From the NCBI GenBank assembly GCA_030141605.1, contig JAQGDQ010002373.1:343921-407920 (forward strand): DNA of 64,000 nucleotides, in the 5' to 3' direction. Shown here piece after piece: positions 12,501 to 24,500 of the stretch. Within the stretch, counting starts at the first letter, position 1; every line of letters begins with the position of its first letter. Made by a program: the position numbers and the translations under genes. The notes beneath the pieces were generated by a model, which saw only the letters and a list, made by a program, of their open reading frames with translations, searched no databases and had not been told where the DNA came from. This DNA comes from Tubiluchus corallicola (lineage: Eukaryota > Priapulida > Priapulimorpha > Priapulimorphida > Tubiluchidae).

Positions 12501-15500
12501 GAAAGCAAGGAGCATTAGGGCAGACTAAAATAAATTCAAAGTACTGAGGTCAGTGTTAATGTATGGAAATGAGGCATTCAAGATGGCAAAGACAGAGAAA
12601 AAGAAATTTGGGGCATTCCAGTTTGTGCCTGAGAAGGATACTAAGTACTAGATGACAGGAGCTGGTGACAAATCTGGAGGTGGCAAACAGCATGCGGATT
12701 AATGCAGTGCGCGATGAACTTAGGAAGAAGAGATGGAATTGAATTGGAAGGAAGAAGGGCAAGAGGTAGACCAAGAACAACATGTAAAAAGGCAAAATGG
12801 AAGCAGAAAGGAGTTACGCAGGGTGAAAGAGCTAGAGTGCAGTCAAAGCAGTGGCAATAAACAGAAGGGTTTGGAAGACGAGTGTCACGGGCTTATGCCC
12901 TTCATGGTGTAGAGAGAATTAAGTATGCTAAGTGTATGACTGAATTCTGAAAACTTTAAACCTGCAATGTGTGTAAGACAACTTACAATGCTCTATTTTG
13001 TGTTTAACTACTGGTGATTTGAATACCAAAAAGAGAATAAAATTAATCTTAACTATAACAGGGTTCCCACAGAATTTTAAAATAAATTTCCCTGACTCTT
13101 TCATGACTTTTGTCTGACCAAATATTGCTTTTCTATGATAAAGAGAAGCAGGAATTGCATTACCAGTCAAACATTCAAACATTTTTGGATATGGACATTC
13201 ATACATATACTGATATATAATGTGTCTGCCAATCATTATTTTTGGAACAGAAATCGAAACTGGGAGCCTACCATAGCAACATTTTATTTGAACACTAATC
13301 GCTGAAAAATATGTTTGGAAAAATACTTGTTCACGGTGATTATTTTTGCAGCCCTTTCCAATTTCCCTGACTTTTTGCGCCATTTTCATCACTTTCCCTG
13401 ACTTTTTACCAAATTATCTTTTCCCTGACTTTCCAGGATAGATTGTATTTTCAAGGATTTTCCCTGACCGTGGGAACCCTGTTATTATAAGCAAATTATG
13501 TTAAAATACTACTACTAGAGTTTTCTATTTTGTACTTAATTGGTGACATAAACATTGTTATAAATTTAATAGTAAATTGTCGGCTGATAAATAATTGCCT
13601 TTTTTATTATGCTTTGGCTTGGATACTGATGGTGAGACAGGTTCCTCTTTTACTTGAACTGCATCACTGCAACTGTTAGTGGAAACGTCACTGTCACCCG
13701 TCTCGGTTTTAACCAGCGATTCCTGTCCTGATTTAACACTGTTGCCGACCTCTTCTGGCTGTTGCTCGCCAATTTGCTCCTGAAAGTTATCACTTATAAC
13801 CTCTTGTTTAACCTCTACTTTCACTTCCGGCTTGATTTCATTTTGACTCAGGCAAGACTGTGTATTTCCGCCCATTAGTGAACTTTGCGTACTGCCACCC
13901 TGCAAATCACAAAATCATTATTAATTATGTTGACATTGAGTATTTATATATTAAAAATAATACTGTTCTTTTATTAAATTATTCTTCTGATACACGTAAG
14001 AAAAGTTTGAAACTACTAATGTTGAACCAATAATGAAATATGTCAAAAATTTTGACTAATAAAATTTTAGCTATAAAAAGTAGTAGCTGGAACTATAAAT
14101 AAACCCTCACTTTTTGTGCCTGTTGAGGGAGGGGAGAAAAAAGAGACTGCTGCCCAGAAAGTGCACGCTGTGACTGCTGCTGATTTTCAGTTGACATAGG
14201 CATGGTCGATACTGCTGACTGAGACGTCGGATATTGACGCTGAAACTGTTGTTGCATTTGCAGCCGCTGCAAGTGAAGGGTAGCTTCAATCTTATCATAC
14301 TGGAAAACAGAAACGCAAAGTGCTACAGACAAGTGTATACAGGGAAAATAAAAAAGTAAGCCAACACAAATCTAGGACTACTGTCTCAATGTTAAAAAAA
14401 TGAGCAACTGTGTAAGCACCATACCTCCATATTGTTTGATAATTCAGATGGTTGAGAATTCCCCAAACCAGTAGCTGTTCCATTTAACATTGAATCTGAT
14501 GAAGGAACCATATTAGATACCTACAGAATAAAATGTGTTTTTTGCTATACACATTCCCTTAAGTAGGACTGTTTGGAAAATAAAAGCACCATTGTTTAAT
14601 TAATGTTTTCCCTTTACAGATGTCAGTTTAAGTGTTGCTGAAAAGTGATAACACAATAAAATTTAACAGAGCCAGCAAATTGATATATTATGCATTTTCT
14701 TTGGTTAAGGTGATGCTACATTACCGAATTCTCTAATAATGCAAACATACCAAAAAGAATTAAATTTAATCTACCTGATTTGATGCAGGCCCCATCGAAG
14801 ATGCAACATTAAAATTTCCTCCATTAGTTGTTTGCTCTATCATGTGCCGCAAAGGTGGTGACATAAGAGACTGGGTGCTTGCTGACTGTGCAGGCATGTT
14901 ATATGGAGTTGGCTGATGCGACACCCCGGGCTGATGCGGTCGCACATTTGGCAAGGTGGGTGCAGGTGGATTACACAAAATCTCACTGTCCACACTTGGA
15001 ATACAGGATGATGGATATGAACCATCTAAAACAAAAAGAATTAGTTTATAATGTCGTACTAGGCGTTATGCGGGACTACGTGTATGCAATTAAAATTATA
15101 CAAAAGTACCAGATACAACTTTGCCAGATTTGAATTTTTTGGTTGTTTTAAATCAAATCCAGGAATCCTCTGTCCAATCTGTACATTATGTATACATTTG
15201 CTGAAAAATTAAGACTTTTCAATTTTTGTTTACATTTTTGCTTTGTATGAAGCTTAGCTGCAAACATTCTGAAACCCAAGAGGTACTGTGTGAATTTTAC
15301 TAAACAGATGCTTGCTTTATTGTATGACTAAGTTATGAATGCTCACTAACGTTGAAGTTTGGGTAATAGTGACCTAGCTCATAAACAAGGTAATAATCTT
15401 GACAGTCACAGTCATAATCAACAAAAATGCTATAAAATGAAACATTTAATTTTGTAGAGGTATTCGAAGTTTCAGTTTTGAAAGCATATACTGTATTTCC

Positions 15501-18500
15501 GATATCAACGTGATAATAGTCGTGAGGCAGTACAGCAGATTCACACATACACTCACTCACTTACTAGTTATGTCTGGTATTGCTTAATTTTGGTCGATCA
15601 GCACATGCCGTGAGAAATCAGCTATTATACTTCCGTTCAGCACAGAATAGCTTTTGCTAAGCATTAATTTGCCTTTTTGGTAATACAAACAAGTAAATTT
15701 TTTTTAATGTTCAAATGTATTAAATTTTAACTGAAAAAATATTTCAGACAGCATGTGTATTAGGATTTTTGGCACTCTCGGCGAAAAATTTCTGTTCAAG
15801 AATTCTTTTACTAGCTTTAGGAACTTGCGTATTTCCCACATACACATGATCAGGGGAAACCTTTAACATACATAGCACTACGTAAGCTTGTATTACGGAA
15901 GCTGCAGATACTGCATCTTGCCGTTAAACCGTGGTGCGGAGTTAAGAACGAAAAAATTGAATGTTTAATCACAACCACAGGCAGTTTGATTTGATTTTCA
16001 GGAATCGCATGTTGATTTGATTGTGGTGTGATAATTGTTTATGCTTTAATTTTTGTGCTATTAGAAAAGAAAACTCCTATGAAGAATAAAAACCCAAAAA
16101 TGTCACTGCTCTTGTCGAACGTTTTCTAAACATAAATTCAGATTATATGTTTTTGCCAATCCCGACACATTGACGCAATGCACAGATCAAATTTTAGTGT
16201 ATATGCATGTTCAACAAATGTGGTGATAATGATTGTGTAGTTAACCAGCACGCATGCTCTCACTTCATTAAAGTCAAACTAAACCCTCACTATTATATAC
16301 GCTTTTACAACTTAATATCCTACTCTCAATATGAATATTCAATTTATTTTATTATAAACTTACTGTAAAACTCGTCACTCTTAATTTTTTATCACTTGAT
16401 TGTCAGCCATATTAAATTAACAACTTAATGAGTACAGTCACACAGTCACCAAATATCGGTAACCAAAGACGCTTTTTGTATCTCGTACATCATTTTTGCT
16501 CACTTGCGCCAAAGACACGAAACATGGCGATGTATGCATTCAAAATTCGCCAGAAAAAGGTAAGTTATTTAATTTATGTTTTTTTAATAATAATAACTAC
16601 GACTTCTTTGCTTTACCATAATAATGTGTTAAAAAAATTTCAATGTCTGTAGGGATTATATAGGCCTTTAATGTTCCTATTTTTACTTAATAGGAACTGC
16701 ACTGATATTCTACTACATGTGCACTAATAATGCATGCTATATTATATCCAAAAGCGAAGGAAAAAGTTAACAGCTTACTTTGAGGCCTATACATAGATAA
16801 ATCAAAATTCTATAAAGCCTTGCAGACACAATTTTAGTAATGCAGAAACGGAAATTTCAAAAATTTATGTAACTTAAAATCTGTTCTCATTGTATTTGGC
16901 TTGTGTAACCGATCTTTTGTTATGTAGTTTTTATGGCATAGCATTTTTATGGAGATACAATAATATAAATATAATACTTTATAAAAAAAGTCAAGTCAAG
17001 TTTGCTCGTACTTTTTACAAAATTAAATGCTCTGTACAGGAAAGGAGTTGTCATTTAGATGATGTTACCAAAGGATGTTGCCTTAAAAATAACCTGTTAA
17101 CAAAAATTACCAGGTTTTATTGACAATATGGCTGACTTTGGTTAATTGAAATAAATGTGGATTATTACCATCGACCCATTGCAAAAAGGGAATTCGACCC
17201 ACGATTTGGCCATATTTAGCTATAATTTCAAGCTTTGTTTCCATCGACATCATCCTTTTCTTCTTATCACTGCCACTGGCACTTGATTTTTTCGGACCCA
17301 TGGTTATAGAATGCGTTCACGTGAGATAAGAGCGCAACAAAGCGTTCACGTGATGCTACGAAATGCATTCTGGGAGTACCGCTGTCGGGCAGCACTTTCG
17401 ATTTTCGTTTTCGTATCTTGAACGTTTAACTGGGACGGAAATTTCTTCGAAACCCGATTCGTATTCTGAATTTTTTGTATAATAAGGTTTTCATAAGTCG
17501 AGGTTCCTATGTATTACAAAAATAGCTTAAAATGCTTTAGAATAGTTTTCAAATAAGCAACCAGCTTTACCAATGATAATTTGTTGGAGCAGTAGCTGTG
17601 ACCTGATGAATAAAAGAACTCGACAGCAATACTACAAACTTAGTTACTAATGGTAAGGTTCACGTAAACGCAAAGTCCGCTCAAGCTAAAATTCTTTAAG
17701 TAACCGAGGTTCATGAGTATTAACAGCGGATAAAATCAATTCGAAACTATTTACCAAACCAGCCAAAACCCACCAGCTTTGACCAGAACATAAACTTGCA
17801 CTTACTTGACATAACGACTAGTTGTGAGGGGTTCAAATGATCAGAAGGGTGAGGCTGCCCACCTCGTTGCCTGTTTTGTCGCTTTTCTTCTAATTCTTTC
17901 TGGATTTTATAAATCTTTTCAGCCAGTAGTTGATAATAGGCTTCCTATAAGCAGCAATTCAAAATGTATTAGTGTTACATCATGGCACAAAATTAATAAG
18001 AATTCACCAGATTTCGAGATTTGTACGACACCATTAGGGTAATAAAGCTAGCAATCAATCGGGTAACCTGAGCAATTCGTTAATATAATACCACCCATTA
18101 TGAACACAAAACAAACGTACTCTTACTTTTGCCTAGTAAGTTACAGTAAAAAAAAACCTATGCTAATAAAATCAACTCACTCGACTTGTTGCAGTTTCAA
18201 ACATATCTGATTCCACTTTCTGCGCATACTTGACTAGGTTAATCATCCTACGATCCTGAAGTGCAGCTGGGTCAGGGGTAGGGAAGATTGCTTGCACCCT
18301 GAAAATATTGTCATGCTGTAGTCATGACTATTAAAATCATAGATGATGACAGACAGGAAAAGAAATTTGTTAATACTAAAATAAGTAAACAGAGTCAGTT
18401 TTAACAATTTCCCAAAAAATAAAAAATAGTACAATTCTTTTATTCTTTTACTCGCAGCACGCAGCACAGTAACTTAAAGCTATAAAGAAACATATGGCAA

Positions 18501-21500
18501 GTTTGCACGCATGTGAATTGGTACAGCTAATAATTAAGTATACAAATTGCAAATGACGGCCATTTCACATCAGTTGTGAAGCAGTGTGTTATTTACCAAG
18601 GAAGCTGACAAATTAGCCGATTTTTACCATAATTTTTACGTGCACACGCAAACCGATAACAAAAAAATAATAATAAAGAATAAAGCATTTAAAAACTTAA
18701 ATAAGTAAAAACTAGAATACATAACTTACAATTTTTGGACTAAATGGTTACGCAGATCTGGGGCAACATTACTATGCCACGGCTTAGGATTTTGAGATGC
18801 AGGCTGAACAATCGGTAGTGATAAACTCTGTTGCTCCTGCAGAGTAGCTTGTAATGACTGTGGTAATCCGGCATGGACACTTGTGGGAAGCCCTCCTATC
18901 ATCTGATTTTGATTTGCCATTGGTGAATTAGCCACGCCTGGAGGCAGAGCAGGATTCGTGGGTCCATTCGCATAGGCAATGCCCGGTAATGGCGGTGAGG
19001 TGAACCGAAGTGATGGACCCGTTGTACCATTGCCTGTCAGATGAGATGCGATGGCAGCTGAAATTGCATAAATAACAATTAATTAGACTCAGCAGTTTAC
19101 GACTCAATACGCATAAACTGAAGGCACAAAACAAACAAAACCAGTAGTACAGTAAACAAACAAAGCACAATCAATTTCCAAATTAATAAAAACGAGTTTG
19201 TAACATTAAATACAAGCTCATTCTAATCAAAATTTTCGCAAACGTAATCAAGATTTAAGTTATTACAAGAGACAATATGAAGCAAATATAATACATACAT
19301 GGTCTTAGCTGATGTTGTCCCAAAAACTGTGGAGCCCTTTTTGGTCGCATCATTTGGTTTGGAGCTTGATTGTTTTGTGATGATACGCTAATGCTGCTCA
19401 CAACCATATTTGGTAGTTTATCAGACTGGGAAAGTAAGGCCATTGGTTGACTGCTGAGTGCATTAACAAAATTTGGCTGTCCAGTTATGTTTGACATACC
19501 TAGAAAATCAAATTAATGGGAGAATTATCACAACGGCAGTAAGTTCTCACCACAAAGACACAAACAAGACATGCACAAAAGTAAAAACACTCCTCCCACT
19601 TTCTCTTGAAAAAACTTACAATATTTGTTTAACTAAATGTTCAGTTTGTTAATTTTGTTATAAGTACGTAGCGCTTAATTTCATACCTAGAGGAGCTGTT
19701 TGAACGGGCTGTGAAGACAACTGCTCCGCACTCTGAATCGATACTCCAATAGTACCGGATTGCGGAGCAGCAGCAGTGCTTCCTATTTGGCTTTGTTGTG
19801 TAATAGCCACCACCGTGGACACTGGACGCTTGTCAGATGCATTCTTTAATGGCAAACACACTGGACAGTCTGCCCGAGTACAGTTCTTCCAATGTGTGAT
19901 AATCTGTCGTGACGATGCACAATGAGGAACTGTATATAAATAAAAACCGCAATCAATGACCTAGCATTTACAAGGGATGAATTTTTCAAAACTCATCACT
20001 TTATAATCTCAAATTGTACTTCAATTGGCTAAAGAACTTAATTGTTATACCATAATAATTAATGTAATATTAAGAACTGTCAAACACAGTCTTGCCAATA
20101 CTCATAAGCCCTCTACAAATGTACATCGCAACCATTCACTGGAAGCATTATAAGTTGGAAAGTACAAAATTACTTACGAAAAGGTGCTTGTAAGTGTTAA
20201 TAAACAAATGAAGAAAGAATAGCGGCAGATTAAAGGTCTACTACTTTATCTAAGATGAAACAACGATGAATGCACAAAGAAACATGGTGATAACATTTAT
20301 TATGGTGATAATGAAATGCACCAAAATGGACTAATAATTTAAAAACAGAAATGAGTTTTGCATAGTCATAAGATAGCATTCAAATATGGGAAGTCACAAA
20401 GCTTCACCAGAATCCGAATTAGAGCTCTGATTTCCTTAAGTTCTATGTTACTTTAGAACAACCGCAATTTGGCAGAATTTTTTTGTATAGCTTTGGCTGC
20501 AGAAACAATTCTGCGGCTCTTAAAAACAAAAGCAATTATACACTCTCAAACACGAGTAAAAAGATATCTGAGTAATTCTAACCGAAGCAAGCTAAATATA
20601 TAATTAAAACTGAGTATCTAAGGAACTGGCAATGTTACATGATATTTCATGAAAGAAACACGATACTGCTATAAGGTAAAATTCTCCCCATCTCTTGAAG
20701 CAACAAATAGGTGAAACAGCTTTAAACAAAACTGTAATCTGGTAATAGATTTTTCTAACACATATAAAGCACTATAGACAACATATTAACATTATGCAAC
20801 TCACCTAAGCACCTTCGACCATCCTGGCAAGTGGTCATATGATTCAATACATCCTTCATGGTTCTACAGTGAGGCAACTGACACGGTCGTATCTCGCCAT
20901 TGGTAGCTGAACGACGTTCACGTTGCGCACACTTATGTGCATGCAAGAGCAACACTAGCTGTTGCTGGATGAGCTTTCTTTTTTCCGGGTCTGTAGCTGG
21001 AGTAGAACCAGATTGACTGGGCTGTCAAAATTCAATAAAGATTTTACCAAAACAGCCACAAATTAATTGAGAAGGCGACAGCATCTAACTTTTTAAAGCT
21101 TCTAACTAGTTCAAAATATATGACAGGCAAAATTTAAGCAATTGAGCATTTCTTCGTCTGTAAATGACTACATGCGGGATGAAATTAAATAACATCATTT
21201 ATGTGAATCAGCTGAATAATAATTATGTACATTATGATTGTAAGTTTCTGAGACTATGATGCGTTTCTTCGAAGGTGGCATATATTTTCTAAATCACCAA
21301 GAAGTTTATTTTCGAACAACAAAGCCATAAGAAGAAGTATCAATAACTTTAATCCACGAATTTTGAAATACTTTATAGAATTTGCTGATTTTCTTCCCAG
21401 AACGAAGTTTACAGCGAGTTCATATGTGACCCAGCCAGTTTCTGCTTTCCATTTCGGCTGTTAGGAGATGCAAAAAGTTATCTGTTACTGAAACCAAATT

Positions 21501-24500
21501 AAAACACAATTCTTCATGGTTAATTTCAAATTTTCTAAATTACCTCATTTTGATTACGCGCCATCATTGCACCAAGTGCACCACCAGCTGAGCTTGTATC
21601 GCCTGTGCCACCTGCCAAACTTTGTGCAGGCAAAGGCATTCGTGGGGGTGCACCACCTACTGCTGGACAACTACTGACCATAGGGAATTCCGTGCTGCAA
21701 GAGTTGAATTGAGCATCACCTGTAGCTGGCATCATTTGCTGTCGAGGTACAGGCGAGTTGGTTGAAGATGTTGCAGCAAACTGAAAAACAGAAAACTAAA
21801 CGTGCAAAAAACAATTACAAACACGTTACCTTAATCAAATCTTGATGTACCAGTGTACACATAGATCCCAAGCATATAGATGTTAACAAAGCTTTTGACA
21901 TACATACTTGAGATTTATGCAAACATGCTATACATTTGGAGTATATAAGCTAATAGGTAATCAGATTGAAAAACAAACAAAAAATTTACTGAAAAATGCA
22001 CAAATGAACACCAATGCCAAACTTGTGATTTTTAATATTGTTTCAAATGACATTTTGAGTCAAAACTTACAAAGACAGAAGCATAAATTAGTTGACAATA
22101 ATTAGACTATTCAGCCATGTAAAAAACAGTTTTTCTGTGGAATATAAAATGGATTTGCTTACATTTAACAATAATAATTTAAACAAAAAATTTTAACGAA
22201 GACTGCTGAAAATACCCAGATAAAAACTATTAAATGCATTCAAAAAAAGAATAAAGTAAGCAGAAGCAGCAACTTCAATACCGACAATAAATGCACCAAT
22301 ATATTAGGGTAACCTTCTTATGGTAATATATATTATGCACAAAAATATAATGTATGGAATATATTACAGCCAGGTGTCTCACCTGAGACATTGCTTGCGA
22401 ATCTGGTAAGCAATTGCTTCCCTTCATCATTGTAGTTGTTGCTTGCAATGCATTACACACTTGTGGATGACCATATGCTTTATTATTGTAAGCCTGTTGC
22501 TGGCTTCCTCCTGCAGATGGCATCACGTTTGTTTGCAACAATGTACTTTTATTGGCTGCAGAGGAGCCAGCACTGTTTGATGGCAACATTAGGCCCAGTT
22601 CAGACGATGAAACTAGTGTTCTGTTTGCAGACGTCTGAGATACGTTCAACAGTTGATTAGACAATTGCACTTCGGCAACACTCGAAGACTTATTACTATT
22701 TACATTGTTCTGAACAGAAAAACCAGGTGATGTCGGAGAGCTCGAGTACGTACTGTTGGAGAAAACGCCAGACGAAGGGCTGCTCGTAAATCCAGACACA
22801 GTCACGTTAACCTGCGGACTACTAGAAGGTGTTGCTGATTTACTGTTTACAATATTTGGCGGTGGAGATGCCAAGTGATTGTAAATTGGGCTTCGCTGAA
22901 ATCCAGGACTGGAAGTTGCGCCACGAGTGGCACATTGTGGACTACTGGACTTCGGTCCTGCTTTGTTTGGTAAGAGCCGGGCTAAAGAAGGGTTGTCTAT
23001 TATAGTGCCGTTTACTAGACTCTGCGACGATGGTGCACTGAGAGTTGTGGAGTTGCTAGATGGAGGCGGATGTTCTCCCATGACAGATTCCCAAAAACTG
23101 TCAAAGGCATCTGAAAAAATAAGCAACACAAATGATGTTTGAATTCTAAAGCTACAATGTAAAGTTAGAGACATGTACAATATTATTTTTTGTGCAATAT
23201 GGACAAATGGATTATACTTTATACAAGTAATGTAGCATTCAGCGAAACGGCCTACTCAATACGTTGGTATTTGTGACGAGTCTGGATCTTAGCTCAATGT
23301 CAGGGGGTAATGGTTTCTCAGAGGATTAGTCTTGGTAATGACCCAGGTTATGGTACATTGTTCTGAACGGTAAAACCAGGTGATGGTTGGAGAGCTGGTT
23401 TTGCGGCAGTCAACCTGTCAAATCCTATAATGTTGAAAAAACTTCTTTAGATGAAATTGTGTTTTAAAATCATCATTAAGTATATCCGATTGAGAAGCAA
23501 ATTCAAACACAAATAAGAGCGATTCTGCAATAATGAATTAGCCGTGCATAACTAATGTGCCCAGTAAGGGCCATTGAATTTAGTTTTACAACAATGCACG
23601 TGTTTAAAATCAATGAACTTTTTGTTTACTGTGTAATATGTGACAAAATGTATTTCATTTTCGCAGTGAAACTGCAACTTATTGATAAACACAGTATGTC
23701 AAATGTCTGCAAAAAGCGCTCATTATGGAAATGCTATTTTTTAATTCCACTCTTCCATTTCTTTCGAAAACTGAACTTTTCGAAAACAGATTTTCCTGAT
23801 ATTTAGCAAAATTTTGCTATTTCACGATAAATCAAACTGCAGATATTTGCATAAATATCGACCAATTTTGATCTGGTTAAACTTTCATAGTTACAGTACT
23901 GGGCTGGCGCGCACTTGTGAGATAGGGTACCAAGCATAGCCGCCCACAATCCAATGTCTCTACATTTCTGCAATATGAGATAACTCAGCTAGGTGGCTAA
24001 CAGTTAAGCTTATTAACTTTCACACAACCTCAAGTTGCACAGCTCCATTGTTGAACACTTAAACATGTCTAGCCACAGCTGCTCAGGCAGCATTTAACTA
24101 AAGGAGTTGTTTGGGACTTCGTTAATCATTAACAATTTCTTGCTAGACTGTTTTAATTTTGCAATTTAAGCATCAGTGATAAGCTTTTCTCATATTTTTC
24201 GGGCAAAGGAAAACATTTCATACATTGTAAGGTTGTCAAATTGCTGTACAAAATTAATGTTGTATAGAATAATTCTTTACACATTGAAAAAAATGAAACA
24301 GACAGATTTTTTAACTGTCTGGCCTAATTTCCAATAGAAAAATTGCTTGTACCAAGTACTGTAATGTACATCACCAGTATTCAAATAAGATTAATAAATT
24401 AAGGTGGGCCTCAAAACAAAACTGTTTATGTCTTACCTCATGAATTCAAAAGGGATTTAGAGAGGGAGGAAACAAATTTTCTTTCCTTTAGTTTGTGTTT

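Larger units (their letters stand above)
12361..13598 (-). other. CBP intron 13 (GC-AG) containing two mobile elements
   Basis: This intron separates exon 13 from the first bromodomain exon. Its 5' end reads AAAAAAG|GCAATTATTT and its 3' end CTGTTTAG|TATTC. The phase works only if the exon ends at 13599, giving Val across the junction (HNKK-V-FKPDEL), exactly where other CBPs read KK-[IV]-FKPEEL. It holds a LINE remnant and the TIR element at 13059-13481. Confidence 0.8.

Noticed and set aside
13558-13598. Open frame continuing past CBP exon 13 to a stop
   Set aside because: The 13 extra residues have no counterpart in CBP, and the downstream exon needs exactly one base from exon 13, so this is treated as intron.
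15333-15560. 75-codon Cys/Tyr-rich minus-strand ORF in CBP intron 9
   Set aside because: No match to any CBP segment and no convincing splice signals; most likely chance.
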